Positions 35,020-43,219 of a stretch of 64,000 bases of DNA are shown one piece after another. A program made the translations under genes and the position numbers. Numbering within the stretch: the first letter of the stretch is position 1; every line of letters starts with the position of its first letter. Origin of the DNA: Paraburkholderia domus (GTDB lineage: Bacteria; Pseudomonadota; Gammaproteobacteria; Burkholderiales; Burkholderiaceae); contig NZ_CAJNAT010000023.1 in assembly GCF_905220705.1 (NCBI RefSeq), positions 62,001 to 126,000 of the forward strand. Direction: 5' to 3'. Below the pieces are notes generated by a model. That model did no database searches. It was not told the origin of the DNA and was given only the letters and a program-made list of their open reading frames with translations.

Positions 35020-35887
35020 CTAAGTGACCAACGCCGACTCACTTTGATCAACCAGAACACACCTGTTCTTGCCCTGTCGTTTAGCGTCGTAGAGCCCGCT
35101 ATCAGCAAGCCTGAATGTTTCCGGCACATTGATTCCTTCCGCGATTCTCGAAATGCCGATGCTCACCGTCACGGCATGTCCAGAAGTCCGAAGGGTCGCG
35201 GCACTCGTCGATCGACAGCATGAAGCTTCGACGATTGTGAATCTCGGTCAGCGCGTCCCTGAACGCGAGCCTCGCCAGTTCCTGCTGCACGAGGAATGTC
35301 TTTTTCCGCTCCTGTATGAAAAGAAGATTGAGCAGCAGCCCGAGCGCCACACCCGACAGCACGAAAAGCACGATCCAGTTCGCGTCCTGCGCGTGTATCA
35401 GCAAGCTCGCCTCACCGTAGGAGATGACAAACCAGACAGCAAACGCGCTCGCCAGATAGTTGCGGTACCCGGAGAATACCGGCGCCATGCTGACATTGAT
35501 TGCAATGCTCATGGGGAGCACCCAGAACGCCGGAGTCTGCGTGCCGGCCACGTTGGCATGAAACGCAAGCGCCGTGAATACGGCACACGCGAAACGACCG
35601 ATGGTATCCATCATCGATCCGCGGAATGCGTAAGTCATGCCGATAGCCGTCAGCATGCCCGCGATTGCTACCACTGTGGCCGGTTCGTTGAATGTGACAT
35701 GTGGATTTGCCAACGCTCGAGACATCAGCCACGCGACGAGCCCGAAAATCTGGACGGAAACGGCGAGGTGGCGTGTGTTTTTCGCCGCACTCTTCCAGAA
35801 AAGCTGCGTTTCCGCCGGATCTCGAAAGCTGCTCCGCTTCTCGAGCAATCCTATTCTTCGTGCGTACAAAATGCCTGCCCCTAACAC
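35020..35887 (-). pseudogene. Membrane diguanylate cyclase with internal deletion of the GGDEF active site
   Basis: The first 205 residues are intact: six hydrophobic segments and then a signalling helix ERKKTFLVQQELARLAFRDA, leading into the GGDEF domain start LTEIHNRRSFML. The frame then jumps. The other frame encodes ATLRTSGHAVTVSIGIS and, further on, ETFRLADSGLYDAKRQGKNR, the last third of a GGDEF domain, ending at TAG 35020-35022. The roughly 75 residues between, including the GG(D/E)EF signature, are absent. The gene therefore cannot make cyclic di-GMP. The start near 35887 is the longest frame; the real one may be slightly inside. Confidence 0.82.
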
Positions 35888-36666
35888 CTTTCGAGAGCAT
35901 AGTTATCTATCACGGTGCAACCGGCGCGCTGCGCCTGGCTGACACCAGGTTCGCCGCCGGTGCCCTTGTAAGGTTGTCGGAACTCGAGCGTCACGCAAGT
36001 CCCCGAGCCTCGCGTGAGCCCTAATCGTCCGCTTGGATTTGCGACAATACACCAGCATATCGACACGCATTGAAGCGAACTTTAGCGGGTTCCGGTAAAC
36101 CAACAATCGCGCACGCGTTCTGGCGCCAATAAACGAGCCGTCGAAGATACTGATTCTGCCGCGTTAGCCCCGTTTCCACCCAATCCACGAGCCTGGGATA
36201 CCTGTATTGCCATTTGCTAATCCACGCGCTCGGGTCACATTAATCGACATCATGGTCGCGATTCGAATTCGCGGCATTCTGGCCGCACTGGTCGTCTCAA
36301 AGATGATGAACAATCCGGATGAGGCTAGGCGCGTCGGACGTCGGCGCGAACTTCCCTTGTCGACCCCTATGCGGCCGCCCATAGTCACCGGGAACGGCCG
36401 TTCAAGCTAGGCAATCCCTAAGACAATCTGAAGGTGTCGCGTGGAACGCCCGCATTCTTTCCCATGCCGAAGGTGGCATGGCTAGCAGCGGGCGTTAATT
36501 CGACTTGGAGGGTCCAAATCAGCTGAGTTTCTGCCGTGGTTGAAATGGGCAGACGTGCCGATACCCTGCCTTGTTCTGTTCTCAAGCTATTCGACTCCGG
36601 CGAGGTGGGTGCCCTCCTGCTCCTAGCGCACTGTAAAGGCAGTGCAAGATTAGATTACCCAGGCGA
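35888..36666. other. Non-coding or decayed stretch
   Basis: About 780 bases with no frame of recognisable family on either strand. Short frames are interrupted and lack ribosome sites. Given the broken gene beside it, this may be decayed coding sequence. Confidence 0.45.
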
Positions 36667-36909
36667 TCACTTGCACGTCCATCCCCCACCACTTCCGTCC
36701 TTTGCCTCCCAAATTGCTATGTGTTTTCCCTTCGGGCATGTGACGGTTGCGCCCTCCCCCTTCGCCTCCTCATCAAGAGGCACCGTTGGTTTCGCCTTCG
36801 ACAAGGCCGGGGTCGGAGCAGCCGCTGTTTGAGATAACGCTGGCTTGCTAAAAGAAAAGAGAATCGTCGAGCCTATAACAACGTAAGCAAACTTTTTAGC
36901 AACATTCAT
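36667..36909 (-). CDS. Small secreted cysteine-containing protein A
   Basis: 80 residues from MNVAKKFAYVVIGSTILFSF, with GCGAGGAT upstream. Signal peptide with likely cleavage after ALS. The mature part is Ala/Pro-rich and then VTCPKGKHIAIWEAKDGSGG, ending WTCK. The C-x(n)-W-x-C end (two Cys, one presumed disulfide) is shared with the upstream gene. No family recognised. It is the second gene of a two-gene unit. Confidence 0.65.
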   Translation of the reverse strand: MNVAKKFAYVVIGSTILFSFSKPALSQTAAAPTPALSKAKPTVPLDEEAKGEGATVTCPKGKHIAIWEAKDGSGGGWTCK

Positions 36910-36946
36910 ATTATCCTCGCTGGCTAATTTGAAGTGCAGTAGAACT

Positions 36947-37216
36947 CTAGCTGCACCAATATAGTGTGCTTTCAGGGGTGCTGCCACTTGCAGGGATTGT
37001 TTTTTGTTGGTATCCGCGCGGACAGTGGGGAATGACTCTTTCGGGGACTGAGATAGGTGGTCCGCCCGTCAGAGACATTACGGTCTTTTGTGGGTCAACC
37101 GGAGCAGTTGACGGAGTTGTCCCTTTGGTATCCGTTTGAGGGTAGGAAGGGGAGACTTGAGACATTGCTAATACCCCTATTACAGCAACATAGAATCGCA
37201 ATTTATACGACTTCAT
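36947..37216 (-). CDS. Small secreted cysteine-containing protein B
   Basis: 89 residues from MKSYKLRFYVAVIGVLAMSQ, with CGGAG upstream. Signal peptide, then a Thr/Pro-rich linker and a C-terminal motif IPHCPRGYQQKTIPASGSTP ending in LYWCS. The end repeats the CP-K/R-G ... W-x-C pattern of protein A, 37 nt downstream. The two are divergent paralogues in one operon. AT-richer codon use than the neighbouring genes suggests acquired DNA. Confidence 0.65.
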   Translation of the reverse strand: MKSYKLRFYVAVIGVLAMSQVSPSYPQTDTKGTTPSTAPVDPQKTVMSLTGGPPISVPERVIPHCPRGYQQKTIPASGSTPESTLYWCS

Positions 37217-37994
37217 AGTTTTCTCCGAATAAAAGCCGATGACTAACACGGAACCCCAGGATCGGGGCTCTCGGGGTTATATGGCAGTGTTGTCGGATAC
37301 GTGAACAGACAATTCTGTCCCGGCATGCAACGATAGCTCTTTGGGAACCCCTGCCGCGATGTGCTCTTCTGTTTGCATCAATGCTTCTGGACGAGGTTGC
37401 AGAGCTCGGAGCGGTAAAACTCACTGAAGCAGTTCGCGAAAACGTCACGCCAACCCTCAATAATCGGAACGCGACGAGCGAAGAAGATAGTGCACTGCGT
37501 GTCCTTCGATGATCGCGTTAGTTTTCCGCGAACCAAAGTAGCTTCACCTCTTCAAAAATCCCCAGCCTGCAGACGACGAATGCCCTATGAGTTACCAGCA
37601 AGTTAGTTGATTCTTGATCAGGAGGAAAACTGGCGCCAGCCACATTTGTAGGCGATGGATAGGTAGCACCTGTGAAATATGTAGGCGGCTCTAGTGTTCG
37701 ATGCGATACATTTGTAGATGATCGCACCGACTATGAACTGGAAAAGAGTCGGCCAAGATTGCCGAATCGCTCTTCCGATTACGATTGGCAACGATCTGGG
37801 TGGACCTCTCGAATGTCTCAAAATGGCCGACCCCTGCCTCACGCGATCCGCATGTGCAGCACGAGCCCGGCGGTCGACACCGCGCGACCCCAAAAGCGGA
37901 CAGTCTGGCGAGACCCGCTACAAACTTTTCAGAAGATTGTCGATTTTCGATCATCAGCTTCGTCGTCAGGTTATTCACACCCAAAGGATCTCCC
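37217..37994. other. AT-richer intergenic stretch
   Basis: About 780 bases between the secreted pair and the YCII gene. No supported gene; frames on both strands are short and without family match. Confidence 0.45.
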
Positions 37995-38366
37995 ATGAAA
38001 TACCTCGGCTTGGCCTACTTCACCCCCGAAAAATTCGCCGCGATGGCGCCAGAAGACGTCAAGAAATTGGTGAGCCAATGCCCTGCATTGGACGACAAGA
38101 TGCGGGCTACCGGCAAGGTACTGATTTCCGCATCGCTTGGCGATCTGGACAACTGGAGGACGCTCCGCCCGCGCAGTGGCAAGACGCACGTCACCGATGG
38201 GCCCTATACCGAGTCGAAGGAAGTCGTGGGCGGCCTGTTCATCATCGAGGCGGATACCCATGACGAGGCGTTGCGCATCGCCTCCATACACCCGGCGGCC
38301 ACGCTGGGCGAAGAAGGTGGATGGGTCGTCGAGCTTATCCCCGTGGATTTCTACTGGACCCGATGA
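37995..38366 (+). CDS. YCII-related (DGPF domain) protein
   Basis: 123 residues from MKYLGLAYFTPEKFAAMAPE, with AAAGGAT before the ATG. Carries the family signature VTDGPYTESKEVVGGLFIIE and the ADTHDEALRIASIHPAA segment with its His. A dimeric alpha+beta-barrel protein. Homologues often accompany ECF sigma factors, but none is adjacent here. Function unproven. Confidence 0.88.
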   Translation: MKYLGLAYFTPEKFAAMAPEDVKKLVSQCPALDDKMRATGKVLISASLGDLDNWRTLRPRSGKTHVTDGPYTESKEVVGGLFIIEADTHDEALRIASIHPAATLGEEGGWVVELIPVDFYWTR

Positions 38367-38784
38367 GGGCTTGGACGCGTGTCTCAAATATGCGTTGGCG
38401 CTCTGTTCTCCTCAAACACCTTCACGGCTTCGTGAGTCATCGCGGCGATGCTACTTCTGGGCCGAGCGGCGACGCCTGTGATCGACCCATCTCAGCCGGT
38501 CGCGAATGGCCGCTTTCGGAATGGCCCGTTTTTCAACGCTGCGCGTGAGTGCGCATACCAATGAAGTTGATCACCTGAACCGATCATTTGCGATCAGCTC
38601 GCCGATACGCTGATCAGCTTCGCACCCAGTGACTGCATCGGCCAAAAGCGATCATCAACTTAGTTGGGTTGCACTGGGCGTTCCAAGCTGCACGCGATCA
38701 TTGGGTTGGCGCGCCGATGGGTTGTTGTGGCCACGTTTGGCCACATGCCCCCAGCCTCCGAGCGATCGGCGCGCCTTGGCACAT
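38367..38784. other. Intergenic region, nothing supported
   Basis: About 420 bases between the convergent YCII and hydrolase genes. No terminator with a T-tract or gene was recognised. Confidence 0.4.
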
Positions 38785-39483
38785 CTAGCCCTTTGCAAGC
38801 TCAGTAGCTGCCTCGTGGACGAGTGCGGATACCTCCGCTGGCATGGATGCCAGCGAAGCATGACTCGCCGCCAGCGTGATGGTCTTTCTCGTGTTCATCC
38901 TTGCCGACATCATCGCCTCATTGTTCGGATGGATCATCCGATCCTCGCTGGAGATCTGGTACCAGGTGGGTTTCTTTTTCCATGCCGGGGCCGTAATGGC
39001 ATTGCCAAAGGTGCTGGCCAGCGGCGCTTTCTGCGTCACGGCCATCACCATGGCTTCGTCCGCCGTCAGATCCTGGCAGAAGCTCTCGTGGAATTTCTCG
39101 GGTTTGATCCAGAGGTAGCCGTCACTGTCGGGAGCGAGATTAGGCGCCGCCACGGGCAGGTGCTCCTGTGTGATGCCACCGGGGCTTTCACCGGCATCAG
39201 GGGCGAACGCTGCGATGTAGACGAGCCCGACCACGTTGGGCTGATCACCGGCTTCGGTAATGACCGCACCGCCGTAGGAGTGACCCACCAACAAGACCGG
39301 GCCCTTCACCTGCGCCACCATCTTGCGGGTGCGTTCGGCATCATCGGCCAGTGATGTCAATGGGAGTTCAACAGCACGAATGGCCCCATAACCCTTGCGT
39401 GTCAGGTCAACAATGACCTTGCTCCAGTGGGCGGCTCCGCCCCAGAAACCATGCACTAATACGATGGTGATTTCGCTGTTCAT
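38785..39483 (-). CDS. Alpha/beta hydrolase (esterase-like)
   Basis: 232 residues from MNSEITIVLVHGFWGGAAHW, with TAGGAG before the ATG. Oxyanion-hole HGFWGG, nucleophile Ser69 in VGHSYGG and a C-terminal AASHASLASMPAEV supplying the His. Resembles the small plant-SABP2/PGAP1-type esterases seen in soil bacteria. The substrate is unknown. Lies next to an oxidoreductase/NTF2 pair, possibly a small detoxification group. Confidence 0.85.
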   Translation of the reverse strand: MNSEITIVLVHGFWGGAAHWSKVIVDLTRKGYGAIRAVELPLTSLADDAERTRKMVAQVKGPVLLVGHSYGGAVITEAGDQPNVVGLVYIAAFAPDAGESPGGITQEHLPVAAPNLAPDSDGYLWIKPEKFHESFCQDLTADEAMVMAVTQKAPLASTFGNAITAPAWKKKPTWYQISSEDRMIHPNNEAMMSARMNTRKTITLAASHASLASMPAEVSALVHEAATELAKG

Positions 39484-39698
39484 TGTCGGACTCCTAATGT
39501 GGAAGACTCGCCGACTGTTGGAGATGCAGATAGTCCGTCGGCATTTGGCTATTCTCCTACGAGCAGCCCGTGCACGGTAGCCAGCATCCATGCCTCATGC
39601 TGCGCCGTTCCTCGTTCTGGCAACTGCATGGGCGACCAGGCAGATACCCGTCTCGCGTCCACGCTGGATAAGCCCTGCCCAACACTGGCTCGCCATGA

Positions 39699-40685
39699 TT
39701 AGAGCCTGACAACGAGCTTGCCGAGCGCACGATCGCTTTCCATCACGCTGTGCGCGCGGCGTACATCATCGAAGTCGAAAGTCTGAGTGCGAAGGGAGGG
39801 CATGCGTTGTGCGGCGATTTCCTGTGCAATCCACGGCAGCGGAGATTCCTGCAACGACATGGCTGGGGTGCCTAGCAAACCGCTGGGGAAGAAGCTCAGC
39901 CGCGTCGCCGCCGGCAGATCCTGCATGAGGTGGAACTGCTCCAGGATCGGCGGACCGCCGAGCAGGCCGATGACGCTCACGGCACCGAAGGGCCGCAACG
40001 CCTTGATCGTGTCGCGCAGCGTCGCCGCACCAACCACTTCAAGCGCGGCATCGACGCCCACAGGGACGATCTGACGAACGGCTGCGGCAATCTCGCCGTT
40101 GTCGACGATCACGTCATCCGCGCCCATCTTGCGTAACCGATCGGCGTTCGCCGGTGAGCGTGTGGTCGCGATCACCTTCAGGCCGCGGGTCTTGGCGTAG
40201 GTGATGGCAGCCAAGCCGACCGACGAGGTTGCTCCCCGAACCAACAGGGTCTGGCCCGACTGGATCGCCAGGCTCTTGTCCAAGGCACCCCAGATGGTGA
40301 GATAGGCTTCCGGCAGAGCAGCGAGTTCCTCCCACGGCAGCGAAGTGTCGCCCAGTGCAAGCACGTTGCTGCGCAACACGGTCACCTGCTCGGCATAGCT
40401 GCCGTTGCGGCCGAACTGCATGCCGCCCATCGCCGTGGCCACGCGTTGGCCAGTGCGGAACACCCCGGCAGGATCGTGAATGACCTCACCGACGGCTTCG
40501 ATGCCGGGCACACGCGGCGTAGTGATGGCGCCCATCTTGCCGGCGCGCAAATAGGTTTCCGCACGGTTGAGGCCGAATGCGCGCACGCGGATCTGTACTT
40601 CATCGGCTGTGGGTTCCTGCGAAGGGATATCGCGCAGCTGGAGCACTTCCGGGCCGCCGGTCTGTTCGATCACATAGGCTTTCAT
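39699..40685 (-). CDS. NADPH:quinone oxidoreductase-like MDR protein
   Basis: 328 residues from MKAYVIEQTGGPEVLQLRDI. GroES-like N-domain (GIEAVGEVI), nucleotide loop LLVRGATSSVGLAAITYAKT and no zinc motif. Closest to zinc-independent quinone oxidoreductases. Only 10 nt separates its ATG from the stop of the NTF2-like gene, so they form an operon that diverges from lysR. Confidence 0.85.
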   Translation of the reverse strand: MKAYVIEQTGGPEVLQLRDIPSQEPTADEVQIRVRAFGLNRAETYLRAGKMGAITTPRVPGIEAVGEVIHDPAGVFRTGQRVATAMGGMQFGRNGSYAEQVTVLRSNVLALGDTSLPWEELAALPEAYLTIWGALDKSLAIQSGQTLLVRGATSSVGLAAITYAKTRGLKVIATTRSPANADRLRKMGADDVIVDNGEIAAAVRQIVPVGVDAALEVVGAATLRDTIKALRPFGAVSVIGLLGGPPILEQFHLMQDLPAATRLSFFPSGLLGTPAMSLQESPLPWIAQEIAAQRMPSLRTQTFDFDDVRRAHSVMESDRALGKLVVRL

Positions 40686-40695
40686 GGCAATGACC

Positions 40696-41073
40696 TCAGG
40701 CGCGCGGCTGGCTGGTGGCGAACAGATAGCGGTGGATCTTCCACGCGTCGTTTTCCCGCTGGAATACGAACAACTCGTTGTTGCCTTCCTCCACCTCGAT
40801 GCCGGCGGCGAGGATGCGGGTGCGGCCGGCCGAGCTGGTGCGTACCCAGGCCCAGTCACCGGCTTCCTCGACTTCATGGATGTCGAAGCGGACGTTGAGC
40901 TTGATCGTTGCGAAAACCTGCTCATAACCGGCACGGACCGCGGCGCGGCCGACCAGCGCAGGTGCGTGCTGGGGCATGAACACCGGATCGCGGCCGTACA
41001 GGTCAAGAATGGTGTCGATGTCGTTATTGTTGAGCGCTGTTTCGTAGCGCTGCAGGACGGCTTGGATAGACAT
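40696..41073 (-). CDS. SnoaL/NTF2-like protein
   Basis: 125 residues. VLQRYETALNNNDIDTILDL, GRAAVRAGYEQVFATIKLNV and the C-terminal WKIHRYLFATSQ fit the nuclear-transport-factor-2 fold shared by ketosteroid isomerases and SnoaL-like proteins. First gene of the unit with the quinone oxidoreductase and divergent from the LysR regulator, which probably controls it. Confidence 0.82.
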   Translation of the reverse strand: MSIQAVLQRYETALNNNDIDTILDLYGRDPVFMPQHAPALVGRAAVRAGYEQVFATIKLNVRFDIHEVEEAGDWAWVRTSSAGRTRILAAGIEVEEGNNELFVFQRENDAWKIHRYLFATSQPRA

Positions 41074-41172
41074 GGGTTGGGCTCCGTGGTGGTCGAGTAC
41101 CGGGCATGTGCCAGCGGGTAGAGATAGTTTGGTCCTCCCATACCTTGCAGGGAATCCATATCGGTTGTAGTG

Positions 41173-41194
41173 TTCCTTTCAAATTTGAGAGGAA
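41173..41194. promoter_or_regulatory. 22-bp near-perfect palindrome before lysR
   Basis: Arms TTCCTTTCAAA and TTTGAGAGGAA, matching at 10 of 11 positions, ending 6 nt before the lysR start codon and covering its ribosome site (GAGAGGAA). Position fits an autoregulatory LysR site that also faces the divergent NTF2/quinone oxidoreductase promoter. Confidence 0.6.
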
Positions 41195-41200
41195 TGCCCT

Positions 41201-42094
41201 ATGGATCTCAATGCCGCCCAGATGTTTGTCAGTGTGGTGCAGACCGGCAGTCTGTCGGCCGCGGCCGACCGTCTCGGTATTCCCCTGCCGACACTGAGCC
41301 GGCGGGTTCGCGAGCTGGAGCGACAGTTGAAGGTGCAACTGTTGGAGCGTTCCGTGCGAGGTACCAAACTCACCGATGCCGGCACGCGGCTGTACGAGCA
41401 CGCCAGTCGCGGCATCGAAGCACTGGCCGAGGGCGAACAGGCGGTGATAAGCGATCAGGCGCGGCTCAAAGGGCGATTGCGGGTATCGCTACCGCCGACG
41501 TTTGAACCATGGTGGGAATTGCTGGCGACTTTCCAGCAGCGCTATCCCGATATCCGTGTGCACGTCTACACCACTGAGCGGCGCGTCGACCTCGTCGAGG
41601 ACGGCATTGACGTTGCGCTGCGCGTGGGCACGATCACCCACGAAACCATGGTGGCGCGACATCTGCTGACTTATCGCCACGTCCTCGTGGCCAGTCCGTC
41701 CCTGGTTGAACGACTGGGTGTGCCGGATACACCCGATGCCCTGCATCGGTTTCCCTGTGCGGTCTGGAGCGCGGGTGCCCATGCCGACGGTACATGGCGC
41801 CTCGGCGACCAGCTGTTTGAACCCAAAGCGCTGCTGACCACGAATGATTACGCACATCTGCGAAGTCGCGCGCTCGCCGGCGAAGCCGTTACCGAACTTC
41901 CCCCGTTTCTTGCTGCCAGCGCGATTCGTGAGCGACGGCTCATCGCACTGTTGCCAGAACATCCCATGCCCGAGCAGCAAATCCATCTGCTCTATCCCTC
42001 GCATCGTCACCCTTCCGCGATCGTCCGGGCGTACCTGGATTTCTGTCAGCGGTACGTGTCGAGGATGGTTGATGCAGTAGTGACGGGCACATAA
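41201..42094 (+). CDS. LysR family transcriptional regulator
   Basis: 297 residues. N-terminal winged helix: DLNAAQMFVSVVQTGSLSAA, then RLGIPLPTLSRRVRELERQL. The effector domain begins at about 90 (GRLRVSLPPTFEPWWELLAT) with RRVDLVEDGIDVALRVG typical of the CrgA/DmlR subgroup. It diverges from the NTF2/quinone oxidoreductase pair across a 127-bp gap that contains the palindrome above. Confidence 0.92.
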   Translation: MDLNAAQMFVSVVQTGSLSAAADRLGIPLPTLSRRVRELERQLKVQLLERSVRGTKLTDAGTRLYEHASRGIEALAEGEQAVISDQARLKGRLRVSLPPTFEPWWELLATFQQRYPDIRVHVYTTERRVDLVEDGIDVALRVGTITHETMVARHLLTYRHVLVASPSLVERLGVPDTPDALHRFPCAVWSAGAHADGTWRLGDQLFEPKALLTTNDYAHLRSRALAGEAVTELPPFLAASAIRERRLIALLPEHPMPEQQIHLLYPSHRHPSAIVRAYLDFCQRYVSRMVDAVVTGT

Positions 42095-42570
42095 GGGCTG
42101 GCTTTGGTTTGGAAGCCAAGCCGGCCTTCAGCGGCGGCTATTCGGTAGCCTCATGTGGACTGCGACAGGCGGCTGTTGGCCGACTACCGCCGGAGTTGGT
42201 AGGCCAGCAGCGATCCAACGCCAACAGCCGAATTCGCGAGAACGGACGTCAACGCGAAGTCTTACCGCTCATCATCGTTCAGTGGTCACCCCGTCACCGA
42301 TGATCGAACAGCCGTGCCACCGCAACTACGAGGCGCAGCCATCCAATTAGCAGTGGCAAAGTCTTGGGGCTCATCAGGACTTGCCTAAGCGTTCCCAAGT
42401 TATGCCGCCAAGATTCTTCCTCTGACTACCGTCCCTGGGCTTTACGCCGCTCGCGTCGCACTTGAGCCCCCACCTGTACCGGGCACCATTTCTCAAACCG
42501 TACAGGTACTGTACCGGCATGGTTCGCTAGAATGCTCCAAAGGTCTCGTCGACCGACACCGGAGCCACTC
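42095..42570. other. Intergenic region, nothing supported
   Basis: About 475 bases after lysR. It has scattered small inverted repeats but no gene I can support. The LysE ribosome site (CCGGAG) lies at the right end. Confidence 0.4.
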
Positions 42571-43212
42571 ATGTCTTACCTCAGCCTCAGCCTCAGCCTC
42601 AGCCTCAGCGCGCTGCCCGCCGGCATTCTGTTCGCGCTCGTCACCACCATCACGCCCGGTCCGAACAACACCATGTTGCTGGCCTCGGGTGTCAATTTCG
42701 GTTTTCGCCGCACGCTGCCGCATCTTTCCGGCATCAGTCTCGGCGTCGTGCTGTTGATGCTGTCGGTCGGGATTGGTCTGGGCGAAGCCTTCGTGCACTT
42801 CCCGGTGCTGTACACGGTGCTTGAAGTCGCGAGCGTCGCGTACCTGCTATATCTCGCGTGGAAAATCGGCACGTCCGGCGAACTGAAGGTCAAGAAAGGC
42901 GAACGCCGGCCCATGAAGTTTCATGAAGCCATTGCGTTCCAGTGGGTCAATCCGAAGGCGTGGATGATGGTGCTGACCGCCGCCACGACGATCCACCTTA
43001 GCGAGAGCTACAGCATGAACGCCGTCGCGATGGCGGTGATCTTCTACGTGATCGGGTTTCCGTGCATCTGCCTGTGGGCCGGTTTCGGCACCGCGATGCG
43101 CAGCGTGCTGTCGGACCCGAAACGGCTGCGCATTTTCAACGTGGTGATGGCGCTGCTGCTGGTGCTCACGCTGTATCCGATCGCGCTGAAGGTGCTCGGC
43201 CAGGCCGCGTGA
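42571..43212 (+). CDS. LysE/RhtB family exporter
   Basis: 213 residues from MSYLSLSLSLSLSALPAG. Six membrane helices with the family pattern TITPGPNNTMLLASGVNFGF and FQWVNPKAWMMVLTA. It exports an amino acid or related metabolite in exchange for protons. The five Leu-Ser pairs at the start come from a hexamer repeat. It is convergent with the MocR gene and separated from it by 7 bp. Confidence 0.9.
   Translation: MSYLSLSLSLSLSALPAGILFALVTTITPGPNNTMLLASGVNFGFRRTLPHLSGISLGVVLLMLSVGIGLGEAFVHFPVLYTVLEVASVAYLLYLAWKIGTSGELKVKKGERRPMKFHEAIAFQWVNPKAWMMVLTAATTIHLSESYSMNAVAMAVIFYVIGFPCICLWAGFGTAMRSVLSDPKRLRIFNVVMALLLVLTLYPIALKVLGQAA
42579..42608 (+). repeat. (CCTCAG)5 repeat just after the lysE start codon
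   Basis: Five perfect copies of CCTCAG starting 8 bases into the gene, encoding the repeated Leu-Ser. Gain or loss of a unit changes the N-terminus by two residues and alters the spacing between start codon and first membrane helix. Confidence 0.85.
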
Positions 43213-43219
43213 TGACAGC

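Noticed and set aside
38137..38481. Plus-strand frame overlapping the YCII gene
   Set aside because: Out-of-frame reading of the YCII gene; Arg/Ser-rich with no motif.
40686..41159. N-terminal extension joining the quinone oxidoreductase to the sequence upstream
   Set aside because: The reading frame is open across the NTF2-like gene, but the ATG at 40685 begins the recognisable domain, and the NTF2 gene in another frame accounts for the rest.
42100..42350. Small inverted repeats after lysR as a mobile-element remnant
   Set aside because: Only short, imperfect repeats, no transposase sequence in any frame and no flanking duplication visible.
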